A stretch of 64,000 nucleotides of DNA from PLA3 sp964592235. GTDB taxonomy: Bacteria > Planctomycetota > Phycisphaerae > UBA1845 > UTPLA1. The first letter of the stretch is position 1; every line of letters begins with the position of its first letter. The position numbers and the translations under genes were made by a program. The notes under the pieces are model-generated. The model did not search any database, had not been told where the DNA came from, and saw only the letters and a program-made list of their open reading frames with translations. Positions 26,143 through 34,764 of this stretch are shown here, piece after piece. The DNA lies in NCBI GenBank assembly GCA_964592235.1, contig CAZQCF010000005.1, positions 62,001-126,000 of the forward strand, written 5' to 3'.

Positions 26143-27555
26143 GTGGCAGAAAGCGCTATTCATTTGCGTCGCGGGCTGTTTGGGCTCCAATTCCGAACGA
26201 CCGCGCTGCTCGCCGTCATCGTCGTGGTCGCTACGGGGCTGTGCGGCTGGACCTATGCACGGTTCTCTTCTTCGTTCACGCTCGCCGAGTCGCGCCGTCA
26301 CACGACTGATGTCGCGCGGGCGATCGCTTTCTCCAGCGGCGCCGAGGTCGCACATCAAGACCGCACCGCACTGACGCGGACGGCCCAGGCGTGCGTTTCG
26401 CAGGGCGAGATGGCTTATCTTGTTTTCACCGATATCACCGGCGAGATCCTCGCCAGTTGTCAGCGCGGCGCGGGCAACATTAACAGCCTGCTGGTCGACG
26501 GCACAAACCGTGTTCTGGTCGATCCAATCAATCAACCGCGTCTGCTGCATCACGGCGAATTTGGCCCGCGCATTGATATTGTGTTTCCCGTCACGGTCTC
26601 AAATTCGGAAGGCAGCAGTCTATCGACGCCGACCGTCGGCTTTGTCCGGCTGGGCGTCAGCATGGCGTCGGCGGATGCCCGTCTGGCGCGGTTGCGCCAG
26701 GACATCATCTGGCTGTGCGTCGCCGTCGCATTGTTGATGGTTCCGATCGGGTTTCAGGCAGTGCGCGTGGTCATCGCGCCGATCAACCGGCTGGCGGAGG
26801 CGGTGACCGCGTTCGCCGCAGGCCAGCGGGACGTGCGCGTCGCCGTGAGTCAACATGAATGGGGCGAAATCGCGGACTTGAAGCGCGCGTTCAACGGCAT
26901 GGCTGATCAGTTGAACGGCTCGCATGAAAAGCTGGTCAAGCTGAACGCCGAGCTGGAAGACCGCGTGCGCGAGCGCACGCTCGACCTGGAGCGCGCGAAC
27001 ATGCGCCTGGCGGAGATGGCCTCGCGCGATTCGCTTACGGGCCTTTACAATCGCCGTCATTTCAACGACGTGCTGGCGCAGCTTTTCGCCGAGGCGGCGC
27101 GCTACAACACCGAGATCACCTGCATGATGCTGGACCTCGACAACTTCAAGCAGGTCAACGACACGCTCGGCCATCACATGGGCGACCAGCTCCTTCAGAT
27201 CACCTCCGAAGTGCTGCTGGCGTGTATCCGGGAGGCCGACGTGCCGGTGCGATACGGCGGCGATGAGTTCGCCGTGCTCTTCCCGCGCACGACGCCGGCC
27301 GAAGCGACGGCCAGCGCCGAGCGCATTCTGACGCGCTTCAAGCGAGAACTGCTTCGCCGGATGCCCGATGCGCACTTCGTGTCTTTGTCCGTCGGCCTGG
27401 CCAGCCGCGAAGACAATCTGCCTGCGACGTGCATCGAGCTGGTGCATCTCGCCGATGAGGCGCTCTACAAAGCCAAGGCCGCGGGCAAGAATCAAATCAA
27501 ATCTATTCGGCCGTCGCAGGTGCGGCGTAACCCATCACAACAGGTCCAGGCCTGA
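26143..27555 (+). CDS. Membrane-bound diguanylate cyclase (HAMP-GGDEF)
   Basis: Makes the second messenger c-di-GMP. In order: a transmembrane helix (about 20-40); a periplasmic sensor section of about 145 residues; a second transmembrane helix; HAMP (from APINRLAEAVTAFA); a coiled coil; and a GGDEF domain with the intact active-site motif YGGDEF (372-376). No EAL domain. The start is GTG 26143, with GGGAGG six bases upstream; the open frame reaches back to 25870 but would collide with tRNA-His. The PilZ protein at 12.9 kb could be one of its readers. Confidence 0.9.
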   Translation: MAESAIHLRRGLFGLQFRTTALLAVIVVVATGLCGWTYARFSSSFTLAESRRHTTDVARAIAFSSGAEVAHQDRTALTRTAQACVSQGEMAYLVFTDITGEILASCQRGAGNINSLLVDGTNRVLVDPINQPRLLHHGEFGPRIDIVFPVTVSNSEGSSLSTPTVGFVRLGVSMASADARLARLRQDIIWLCVAVALLMVPIGFQAVRVVIAPINRLAEAVTAFAAGQRDVRVAVSQHEWGEIADLKRAFNGMADQLNGSHEKLVKLNAELEDRVRERTLDLERANMRLAEMASRDSLTGLYNRRHFNDVLAQLFAEAARYNTEITCMMLDLDNFKQVNDTLGHHMGDQLLQITSEVLLACIREADVPVRYGGDEFAVLFPRTTPAEATASAERILTRFKRELLRRMPDAHFVSLSVGLASREDNLPATCIELVHLADEALYKAKAAGKNQIKSIRPSQVRRNPSQQVQA

Positions 27556-27594
27556 TCTTGGCGAATTGAGACGGTTCGGATCGCCAGGCGCGGT

Positions 27595-29355
27595 TCAGCT
27601 TGCGCGGCCCGTCGCGAATTCCGCCGGCGACGGGTGACCGGTCCGCCGCGCGATCGCCGCGCGGACAAGCCCGAGGAAGAACGGATCGGGTCGAAGCGGG
27701 CGGCTGGTCAGTTCCGGATGGGATTGTGTCCCGATGAAGTAGGGGTGGATCGCCGCAGGCAGTTCGAGCACTTGCATGATCGGCAGGTGCGGGGCGCGGC
27801 CGCTGAAGATCAGGCCGGCGGATTCCAACTGCTCGATGTAGCGCGGATCGACTTCGTACCGATGGCGGAAACGCAGGCGCGTTTCGCGCGCGCCGCTGTA
27901 GAGCTGCGAGGCGAGCGAAGCGGGCGTCAGCAGCACGTCCTGCCCGCCCAGTCGCATGTTGCCGCCGAGGCCCTCGATCTGCTTCTGCTCCGGAAGGACG
28001 CTGATGATCGGGTGCCGACAATCAGGATCGAACTCGGTGGAGTCCGCGCCCTCCAGCCCGCATACGTTGCGAGCGAACTCGATGACTGCCATCTGAAAGC
28101 CGAGGCAGATTCCAAGGTAGGGCAGGCCGCTCGTCCGCGCGTGCCGGATGCAGGTGATCTTGCCTTCGGCGCCGCGCGCCCCGAATCCGGCGGGCACGAT
28201 GATGCCGTCCAGGCCGTCCAGGTCAACCGCAACGGTGGCCTCGGTCACGGTGGACGTGTCGATCCAGCGAATGTCCACGGCCGTCCGGCATCGGGCGCCG
28301 GAATGTTCCAGGGCCTTGATGACTGAGGCGTAGCTGTCGCGGACGGATGTATATTTACCGGCGATGCCGATCGTGACACGCTCGGTTGCCTGGCGGATGC
28401 CGCCGAGGAACTCGCTCCACACGCCGCAGGCCTTGGCCTCAAGCTCCGGGTGCAACCGGTTTTGCAAGCCGAGAATCTCCACCACCGCGCGATCCAGACC
28501 CGCCTCGCGCACCATCTCTGGAATCACATAAATGGATTCGCAATCGTGCATTGAGAAGACGCGATCCTCGTGCACGCTGGAATACAGGGCGATCTTCTCG
28601 CGCACCTTCGGCGTCACCGGCGACTTGGCGCGGCAGGCCACGATGTGCGGCTGGATGCCGCCCTGCATGAGCTGCTTGATGCCGAGCTGTGCCGCTTTGG
28701 ACTTCTGCTCGCCCAGCGCCGGCGGCTCGATCACGTACGTCAGGGCGACCCAGCAGGTGCTGCCGGCTCCCTCCTCGAACGCCAGTTGTCGCAACGCCTC
28801 AATAAAGTACGCGTTCTCCACGTCGCCGACCGTCCCGCCGATCTCGATGAAGACCACGTCGGCGTCGGCCGTCAGCGCAAGTTGGCGCAGTTTGCTCTTC
28901 ACCTCGCCGGTGACGTGCGGAATCATCTGCACGTCGCGACCGAGGTATCCGCCGCGGCGCTCCTTCTCCAGCACGGCGCTGAAAATCTGCCCGCTGGTGG
29001 AAAAGTTCATCCGGCTCATGTCCTGGTCGAGCATGCGCTCGTATGTCCCCAGGTCCATGTCGCATTCCACGCCGTCGTCGAGCACAAAGACCTCGCCGTG
29101 GCGGAACGGATTGAGCGTGCCGGAGTCGAGATTGAGATAGCCTTCGAGTTTGATCGGCGCGACGGTCAGGCCCTTGTCCTTGAGCACCTTCGCGAGGCTG
29201 CTGGCGAAGATGCCCTTGCCCAGCCCGCTCATGACCGTGCCGAAGACGCCGACGTACTTGGTCTTGCCGGCTTTGTAGCCCGGCGGCATCGGCGTGTAGA
29301 ACTCGGTGTCGTCTGTCGCGTGCGCAAGGGAACCCAGCATGTCCTGATTGCTCAT
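27595..29355 (-). CDS. pyrG: CTP synthase, divergent
   Basis: Converts UTP to CTP with glutamine-derived ammonia. 586 aa: an N-terminal synthase domain (to about 300) with FGTVMSGLGKGI, LNPFRHGEVFV and the acidic DDGVECDMDLG, then a class I glutaminase with nucleophile Cys in LGICLGFQ and the SHPE pair near the C-terminus. Canonical enzymes read GGVVSSLGKG and DPYINVDPGTM where this has GTVMSGLGKG and EGYLNLDSGTL. It therefore belongs to a distant branch, but its catalytic residues look intact. It is unlinked to the pyrRBC operon 12 kb away. Confidence 0.88.
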   Translation of the reverse strand: MSNQDMLGSLAHATDDTEFYTPMPPGYKAGKTKYVGVFGTVMSGLGKGIFASSLAKVLKDKGLTVAPIKLEGYLNLDSGTLNPFRHGEVFVLDDGVECDMDLGTYERMLDQDMSRMNFSTSGQIFSAVLEKERRGGYLGRDVQMIPHVTGEVKSKLRQLALTADADVVFIEIGGTVGDVENAYFIEALRQLAFEEGAGSTCWVALTYVIEPPALGEQKSKAAQLGIKQLMQGGIQPHIVACRAKSPVTPKVREKIALYSSVHEDRVFSMHDCESIYVIPEMVREAGLDRAVVEILGLQNRLHPELEAKACGVWSEFLGGIRQATERVTIGIAGKYTSVRDSYASVIKALEHSGARCRTAVDIRWIDTSTVTEATVAVDLDGLDGIIVPAGFGARGAEGKITCIRHARTSGLPYLGICLGFQMAVIEFARNVCGLEGADSTEFDPDCRHPIISVLPEQKQIEGLGGNMRLGGQDVLLTPASLASQLYSGARETRLRFRHRYEVDPRYIEQLESAGLIFSGRAPHLPIMQVLELPAAIHPYFIGTQSHPELTSRPLRPDPFFLGLVRAAIARRTGHPSPAEFATGRAS

Positions 29356-29590
29356 GGCTGACTCCGTTCGATGAGAAGGCGGGACGTCCGCTGGAAGTGG
29401 AGGAGGCCGGGGGCGTGGTTCAACCTACCGGGCATTCAACAATGGTAGCACATCTGTCAAGTGCCTGCCGGGCGGTGGAGCATGGCCTGTGCGAACATGT
29501 TCTGGCTTGGCCAGTGCGAAGAAGGGCGGGTTGTCACGAAGCCCCGAAGCAGATCGGGAGCCGGGCATGAGGCAACGGCGACGGTCGCAT

Positions 29591-30046
29591 TCATGCTTGT
29601 TCGATGTCGCAGAGCCTCGTGACGTCGGCCAGGTCCTGGGGACGCCCCGCAGCAAGCTTGTTTTGAATGAGGAGGGATTTGTCGAGAAACGGAAGCTGCA
29701 TGCCGCTCACCGTGGCGAACTGTCGACTTGTACACGCTTGCTCGAAATCGACCGCCGCGATGCTGGTAAGCAAATCGATTCGTCGCGGTTTGATACCGAG
29801 TTGTACGACTTTGTCCGGCGTTGACAGATCCGCAACGTTAAATTAGAGATTGCCAAATCCAAATCGAGCCAAGGCTTCGAGGACTTTGCCTGCATTGACC
29901 GGCGACGGTTCGACGAGAATATCAATATCGTGAGTGTATCGCGGCACGCCATGGAACGCGAGCGCGTAGGCCCCGACGATGACGTACTTACAGTTCGTGG
30001 CGTTCAACAACGCGAAGAACTCTTTGTAATCGTCGTTCAGATTCAT
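29591..30046 (-). pseudogene. Nucleotidyltransferase of the MNT/DUF6036 type, interrupted by a stop codon
   Basis: Reading continuously in one frame gives a small nucleotidyltransferase of about 150 residues: KYVIVGAYALAFHG, then the metal motif THDIDILVEPS, and a C-terminal half with PDKVVQLGIKPRRIDLLTS and DKSLLIQNKLAAGRPQDLAD. A single TAA (29843-29845) after codon 67 interrupts it in frame; there is no shift. Only the N-terminal 67 residues, which hold the catalytic Asp pair, can be made without readthrough. Such genes often form toxin-antitoxin-like pairs. The partner overlaps its start. Confidence 0.75.
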
Positions 30047-30182
30047 TCAGGCCCGCCTCATAATCCTCAATGATCGAAAACAGGATCTGAAGACGCGCTT
30101 CGGGCGTCAAGCCGCGATAGAAAGCCCGGTCCGCCGCTTCGGCTTCCTCGAAAGACTCGTAGACACGAAGGACTTTCTCCAT
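29988..30182 (-). CDS. Small partner protein of the nucleotidyltransferase
   Basis: 64 aa, charged and helical (EKVLRVYESFEEAEAADR), with no recognised domain. Its 3-prime end overlaps the start of the nucleotidyltransferase gene by 59 bases, an arrangement seen in two-gene antitoxin-like modules (inference). ATG 30182 is preferred; TTG 30200 is possible. With the partner broken, the module may be dead. Confidence 0.55.
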   Translation of the reverse strand: MEKVLRVYESFEEAEAADRAFYRGLTPEARLQILFSIIEDYEAGLNESERRLQRVLRVVERHEL

Positions 30183-30188
30183 GACTTC

Positions 30189-30194
30189 ATTATA
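30189..30194 (-). promoter_or_regulatory. Possible -10 element TATAAT
   Basis: A perfect TATAAT on the minus strand lies six bases before ATG 30182. If used, the mRNA would be nearly leaderless, or translation would start further in. No good -35 element is seen, so this may be chance. Confidence 0.3.
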
Positions 30195-30418
30195 CGCCAA
30201 AGTAATGAATCCCTACACGGGGATCACACGGCTGTTGGCCGACATTCGGCGGGCGATGCGCGACCTGCAATCAAATCGGTTCTCCGGCGGTTCGTTGGGC
30301 GCGGCCCGTCACGGAATTGCCGGCGCTGCGTTGCGTGGCGGTGAGCGATGCCCACCCTGCAAGAATCGCCAGCCTACAAGATCGCCGGCTTCCAATCCCA
30401 GCCACTTAGACCGGCTCT

Positions 30419-31657
30419 TCACACCGGCTTGGCGCTCAACAATGCCGGGCCGATGCGCTCCATCGCCCAGTCGATTTCCTTCTGCTCGATGACCAGCGGC
30501 GGGGCGAAGCGGATCACGTCGTCGTGCGCGTCTTTGCAGAGAATGCCCTTCTCCATGAAGCGTTCGCAGAACCACCGCGCCTTGGGATAATTCGCCTTGA
30601 TCTGCACACCGATAAGCAGGCCGCGGCCGCGGACTTCCTGCACGGCCGGGGCGTTGACCGCCTTGAGCTTGCTGCGAAAGTACTCGCCAAGTTCCTTCGA
30701 GCGCTTTTCCAGCCCCTCGGTGCGAATCAACTCCATCGCAGTCCGCGCGACGGCACAGGCGAACGGGTTGCCGCCGAAGGTCGAACCGTGGTCGCCGGGC
30801 GTGAAGACGCTCATGATCTTCTTCGACGTGACGATGGCCGAAATCGGCAGGATGCCGCCGCCCAGGGCCTTGCCGAGGCACATCATGTCTGGCCGAGCCG
30901 CCGGGCCTTCGTGCTGCCACGCGAAGCGATCACCCGTGCGGCACATTCCGGTTTGGATCTCATCAGCGATGAACAGCACATTGTGCTTCGTGCAGATTTC
31001 GCGGACTTTCTTGAGGTAGCCCTCGCTCGGTACGCGGATGCCGCTTTCGGCCTGAATCGGCTCAACGAGGAACGCCGCGGTGTTCTTTGTGATTGCTTTT
31101 TCCAGTGCGGCAGCATCGTCAAAGGGAACCAACACAAACCCCGGCGTGAACGGGCCGAAGCCGTGCCGATACTGGGCGTCGGTGCTGAAACTGACAATTG
31201 TCGTCGTGCGGCCGTGGAAGTTGTCCCGCGCGACGATGATCTCGGCCTTGTCGGCTTCGATGCCTTTCTGCGTGTGGCCCCACTTGCGGGCGCACTTGAT
31301 GGCGGTCTCGACGGCTTCGGCGCCGCTGTTCATCGGCAGGACGCTTTCAAAGCCCGTCAGGTCGCAGAGTTCCTTGCAGAAGGGACCGAGCTGGTCGTTG
31401 TGAAAGGCGCGAGAGGTGAGCGTCACCTTTTCGAGCTGGCGCTTGGCTGTCTCGATCAGTTTCGGGTGCGAATAACCGAAGTTCAACGCCGAGTAGGCCG
31501 CGAGCATGTCGAGGTATTTCTTCCGGTCGACGTCGGTCACCCAGACGCCCTTGGCCGATTCAATGATGACCGGCAGGGGGTGATAGTTGTGCGCGCCGTA
31601 CTGGTCCGCAATCTTGAGATGCTCTTCGGTCTTGCTGGCCATCATCGTCGCCGTCAT
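30419..31657 (-). CDS. rocD: Ornithine aminotransferase
   Basis: Class III PLP aminotransferase of 412 aa. It moves the delta-amino group of ornithine to 2-oxoglutarate, giving glutamate semialdehyde, in arginine or ornithine breakdown or proline supply. Visible features are PMNSGAEAVETAIK (PLP phosphate region), FHGRTTT, FIADEIQTG with the PLP Asp, and the Schiff-base Lys in LGKALGGGILP. The length and the start MTATMMASKTEEH fit the RocD family. Arginine deiminase is encoded 12 kb away, but the two are not in one operon. Confidence 0.92.
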   Translation of the reverse strand: MTATMMASKTEEHLKIADQYGAHNYHPLPVIIESAKGVWVTDVDRKKYLDMLAAYSALNFGYSHPKLIETAKRQLEKVTLTSRAFHNDQLGPFCKELCDLTGFESVLPMNSGAEAVETAIKCARKWGHTQKGIEADKAEIIVARDNFHGRTTTIVSFSTDAQYRHGFGPFTPGFVLVPFDDAAALEKAITKNTAAFLVEPIQAESGIRVPSEGYLKKVREICTKHNVLFIADEIQTGMCRTGDRFAWQHEGPAARPDMMCLGKALGGGILPISAIVTSKKIMSVFTPGDHGSTFGGNPFACAVARTAMELIRTEGLEKRSKELGEYFRSKLKAVNAPAVQEVRGRGLLIGVQIKANYPKARWFCERFMEKGILCKDAHDDVIRFAPPLVIEQKEIDWAMERIGPALLSAKPV

Positions 31658-31920
31658 GGTTGGAGTCCCTTCTCTGCTAGGCTTTCCCGCGGGCGAGCCG
31701 CCCGCCTTGGTTTATCGGTCGCCATTCTATGAATCGACCGGGGTTGAATCAATGCGGCGATTGGTCGGCATCGGCCGTATTCTGCCGGGCATCTTGTGTA
31801 AAGGGAGCGTAAAACTAAACCTGGCAACGCTACAGGACCGATTCGAAGTATGCTACGATGGTTGCAACGTACCGAGCGGCATTCCATCCCGCAGACGCAT
31901 GTTCGTTCATCGAGTGTTGA

Positions 31921-32325
31921 ATGAAACCCTGGCGATTTCAAATACCGTTCGTGTTTCTGCTGGCAGCATCCGTGCTGCTGCCGCGCGCGACGGAGCGTTG
32001 CTGCGAGGGAGCGGAACGCGATGCGGGCGAAAGCAGCTATGCCGAATGCTGCGTCTCATGCGACGTGCCGGTCATCGCCGGCGACGGTCCATTCGCAGTG
32101 AGCGCGACGGCCGGGGAATCGAGCGACGGCTCATCGGATGCTCCGGCGCCGTCGCCGGAGCGCTGCACGCACTGCACCGCCAACTGTTGCGCGAAGGTCG
32201 TCATGGGCCTCTCACCGATGGCCGGCTCGGCGCAGATCGCCGCCTGCTGTGAAATCCTATTTGTCGGACAGATCACGTCCAACGACCGCTCGCTAGCCGA
32301 CGTCTTCCACCCTCCAAGAGTCTGA
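31921..32325 (+). CDS. Cys-rich exported protein beside an efflux cluster
   Basis: 134 aa with a signal peptide (residues 1-23, cut near LLPRA). The mature part is rich in Cys grouped in pairs: ERCCE, ECCVSC, CTHCTANCC and AACCE. A Ser/Ala/Pro linker divides two Cys clusters. No family is recognised. The Cys pairs suggest metal binding or a disulfide-rich fold. It lies 137 bases upstream of the HlyD-like adaptor gene on the same strand, so a part in metal or thiol-related efflux is a reasonable guess only. Confidence 0.6.
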   Translation: MKPWRFQIPFVFLLAASVLLPRATERCCEGAERDAGESSYAECCVSCDVPVIAGDGPFAVSATAGESSDGSSDAPAPSPERCTHCTANCCAKVVMGLSPMAGSAQIAACCEILFVGQITSNDRSLADVFHPPRV

Positions 32326-32462
32326 TTCACACGTTCATTCTTCGTTGATCGACGGCGCGCCATCGCACGCAGGTGTGTGCGCGCAAAATGGTCGCAGCCG
32401 GTAGCGCTGCGCAATCGTGTGAAATCGGTTCATCACTGCAAGAATGGCAGAGCGGATAGCCT

Positions 32463-34031
32463 ATGACTCCTCCGACGACAGGTTTGACGGCGCTGGCGCG
32501 CCCGCGCGGTGACAGTTCGACCGACGGTCCCGCCGTGCCGATGGGCGGAATCGAAAGACCTCGCCCGCGATGGATGACGCGCTGGGGCATTCCCGGCGGA
32601 ATCGTCGGTCTTGCATTTATCCTGTTTGTCTATGTTTCGGCCGATGCGCTGTGGCCTGCCACGCAGGTGCGCATTGTGAAGGTCGTCGCCAAGTCGGGCG
32701 TCGGCGGAACGGCTGCCGCAACGGTGCAGGCTCCGGGCTGGGTCGAGGCCGATCCCTATCCGACGGTGGTGTCGGCGCTGGCGGATGGTGTGGTTGCGGA
32801 GGTGCTGGCGCTGGAGGGCGCGCGGATCAAGGCGGGCGATGTCGTGGCCCGGCTGATTCCCGATGACGCGCGGATCGGGCTTGAGAAGGCCGGCGCGGAA
32901 CTGGCGGAGCGCGAGTCGGCGTTGACGTTCTCCGAGGCGACGCTCGACGCGGCGCAGCGCGAGTGGGACAACCCGGTCGAGCTGACACGGCGCGTGGCGT
33001 CAGCCGAGGCGGCGGTGGCCGAGCGCGAGGCGGAACTTCATCGCTGGCCCTCGGAACTGGCTGCCGCGCAGGCCGTCGCCGCGGAGATGGGAGCCGAATG
33101 CGCGCGAATCGAGCGGCTGCATGCCGACGAGCAGGCGAGCGAGATTGAATTCATCCGCGCGACGCAGCGATGCGAATCGCAGCGGGCGACGGTCGCATCG
33201 ATCGAGGCAAGGCGGCCGATCCTTCAAGCGCAACTCGATGCGGCGCGCGCGGAGGCGGCTGCGGCGAAGGAGAACCTGCGGCTGCGCATCCCGGAGAAGC
33301 GGGCGCTGGACGAGGCCCGCGCGGCGGTGGCGTCGGCGCGGGCGGCGGTCGATCGCGCTCGCGCGGCGCGGGATGAAGCACGCTTGCGGCTGGAGCGGAT
33401 GGAGGTTCGGTCTCCGGTGGCCGGCGTCGTGATGACGCGGCTGGTGGAGCCGGGGTCGAAGGTCATGCAGGCGACGGACAATCCGATGTCGTCGCATGTC
33501 GTGCGGCTGTATGACCCCGGCCGGTTGCAGGTGCGCGTCGATGTGCCGCTGGCAGAAGCAGCGCAGGTGAACATCGGCCAGGACGCGGAGATCGTGGTGA
33601 ATGTCCTGCCGGATCGGATATTTCGAGGTCGCGTGACGCGCGTCGTGCATGAGGCGGACATCCAGAAGAACACGCTGCAGGTCAAGGTGGCGATCACCGA
33701 TCCGGCAGCGGAGCTGAAGCCCGAAATGCTTGCGCGCGTACGGTTTCTCTCGACCAGCGCGGCAAGCGGCGCGAGCGGGGAATTGAGCGTGTTTGCACCC
33801 GAAGCGGTGATCCGACGCGATGACGGCGGTAACACGTTCGTCTGGATGACGGATGCTTCGGCGCGCCGGGCGCAGCGTCGCACGGTCAAGCTCGGCTCGG
33901 CCAGGCAGGACGGCTGGGTTCAGATCATGGACGGCCTGCAGCCGGGAGACTCGCTCATTGTGGAACCGCCGGCGTCGTTAAGTGATGGGGCGAGAATTCG
34001 CGTGGCCGGCGATGCAAGTTCGAAGCAGTAG
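32463..34031 (+). CDS. HlyD/MacA-type efflux adaptor protein
   Basis: Periplasmic membrane-fusion protein of 522 aa. An N-terminal anchor (about 43-60) leads to a lipoyl-like half (GWVEADPYPTVVSALADG). A long alpha-helical hairpin rich in Ala, Glu and Arg (about 130-305) follows, then the second lipoyl half (RLERMEVRSPVAGVV), a beta-barrel (RLYDPGRLQVRVDVPL) and a membrane-proximal domain. It would link the inner-membrane ABC transporter encoded next to an outer-membrane channel; no TolC-like gene is present here. First core gene of a four-gene transporter operon. Confidence 0.88.
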   Translation: MTPPTTGLTALARPRGDSSTDGPAVPMGGIERPRPRWMTRWGIPGGIVGLAFILFVYVSADALWPATQVRIVKVVAKSGVGGTAAATVQAPGWVEADPYPTVVSALADGVVAEVLALEGARIKAGDVVARLIPDDARIGLEKAGAELAERESALTFSEATLDAAQREWDNPVELTRRVASAEAAVAEREAELHRWPSELAAAQAVAAEMGAECARIERLHADEQASEIEFIRATQRCESQRATVASIEARRPILQAQLDAARAEAAAAKENLRLRIPEKRALDEARAAVASARAAVDRARAARDEARLRLERMEVRSPVAGVVMTRLVEPGSKVMQATDNPMSSHVVRLYDPGRLQVRVDVPLAEAAQVNIGQDAEIVVNVLPDRIFRGRVTRVVHEADIQKNTLQVKVAITDPAAELKPEMLARVRFLSTSAASGASGELSVFAPEAVIRRDDGGNTFVWMTDASARRAQRRTVKLGSARQDGWVQIMDGLQPGDSLIVEPPASLSDGARIRVAGDASSKQ

Positions 34032-34056
34032 GGTGTCTCAATACAAGGAACCGAGG

Positions 34057-34761
34057 ATGTCTTTGATCGCGTGTCATCGCCTGACTAAGTCGTACCGCAA
34101 AGGCGATCTGGAAATCACGCCGCTTTCCCAGCTCGACCTCACGGTAGAGGCGGGGGAGTTCCTCGCGCTGATGGGCCCGTCGGGCAGCGGCAAGACCACG
34201 TTACTGAATTTGATCGCCGGGATTGATCGACCGACGTCGGGGCGGTTGGTGATCGACGGGGTCGATGTTGGCTCGATGTCGCGCTCGGAGCTGGCCCGCT
34301 GGCGTTCGGAATACATCGGTTACATCTTCCAGTTGTACAACCTGATTCCGACGCTGACGGCCTACGAAAACGTCGAGCTGCCGTTGCTGCTGCACGATTA
34401 TTCGCGCGAAGTGCGGCATCAGAAAGTCACGCTCGCGCTGGAACTCGTTGGGTTGGCGGATCGTCACGATCATTTCCCGCGGCAATTGAGTGGTGGGCAG
34501 GAGCAGCGCGTCGCCATCGCCCGCGCCATCGTCACGGACCCGCGCATCCTCGTGGCTGATGAGCCGACCGGCGACCTCGACGCGAGCGCGGCGCAGGCCG
34601 TAATCACCTTGCTCAAACGGCTGAATCGAGAATTGGGCAAGACCCTCATCATGGTGACGCACGATCCGCACACGGCGGAACATGCATCGCGCACGCTCCA
34701 CCTGGAGAAGGGCGCGCTGGTCGAGGCGGGGCAGCCGATGCCGACGGCAGCGGGAGCTTAA
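34057..34761 (+). CDS. ABC transporter ATP-binding protein (MacB/LolD type)
   Basis: 234 aa nucleotide-binding subunit with Walker A GPSGSGKTTL, Q-loop FQLYNLIPTLTAYENVELP (typical of the LolD/MacB class), signature LSGGQEQRVAIARA, Walker B ILVADEPTGDLD, and the H-loop His in MVTHD. The in-frame extension back to 33982 overlaps the adaptor gene and is not used; ATG 34057 follows 25 bases after the adaptor stop. It energises the two FtsX-like permeases encoded next, so the complex is likely a mechanotransmission-type exporter rather than a pore. Confidence 0.93.
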   Translation: MSLIACHRLTKSYRKGDLEITPLSQLDLTVEAGEFLALMGPSGSGKTTLLNLIAGIDRPTSGRLVIDGVDVGSMSRSELARWRSEYIGYIFQLYNLIPTLTAYENVELPLLLHDYSREVRHQKVTLALELVGLADRHDHFPRQLSGGQEQRVAIARAIVTDPRILVADEPTGDLDASAAQAVITLLKRLNRELGKTLIMVTHDPHTAEHASRTLHLEKGALVEAGQPMPTAAGA

Positions 34762-34764
34762 GCG

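Noticed and set aside
30524..31732. 402 aa open frame on the plus strand
   Set aside because: Antisense to rocD, whose motifs are unmistakable.
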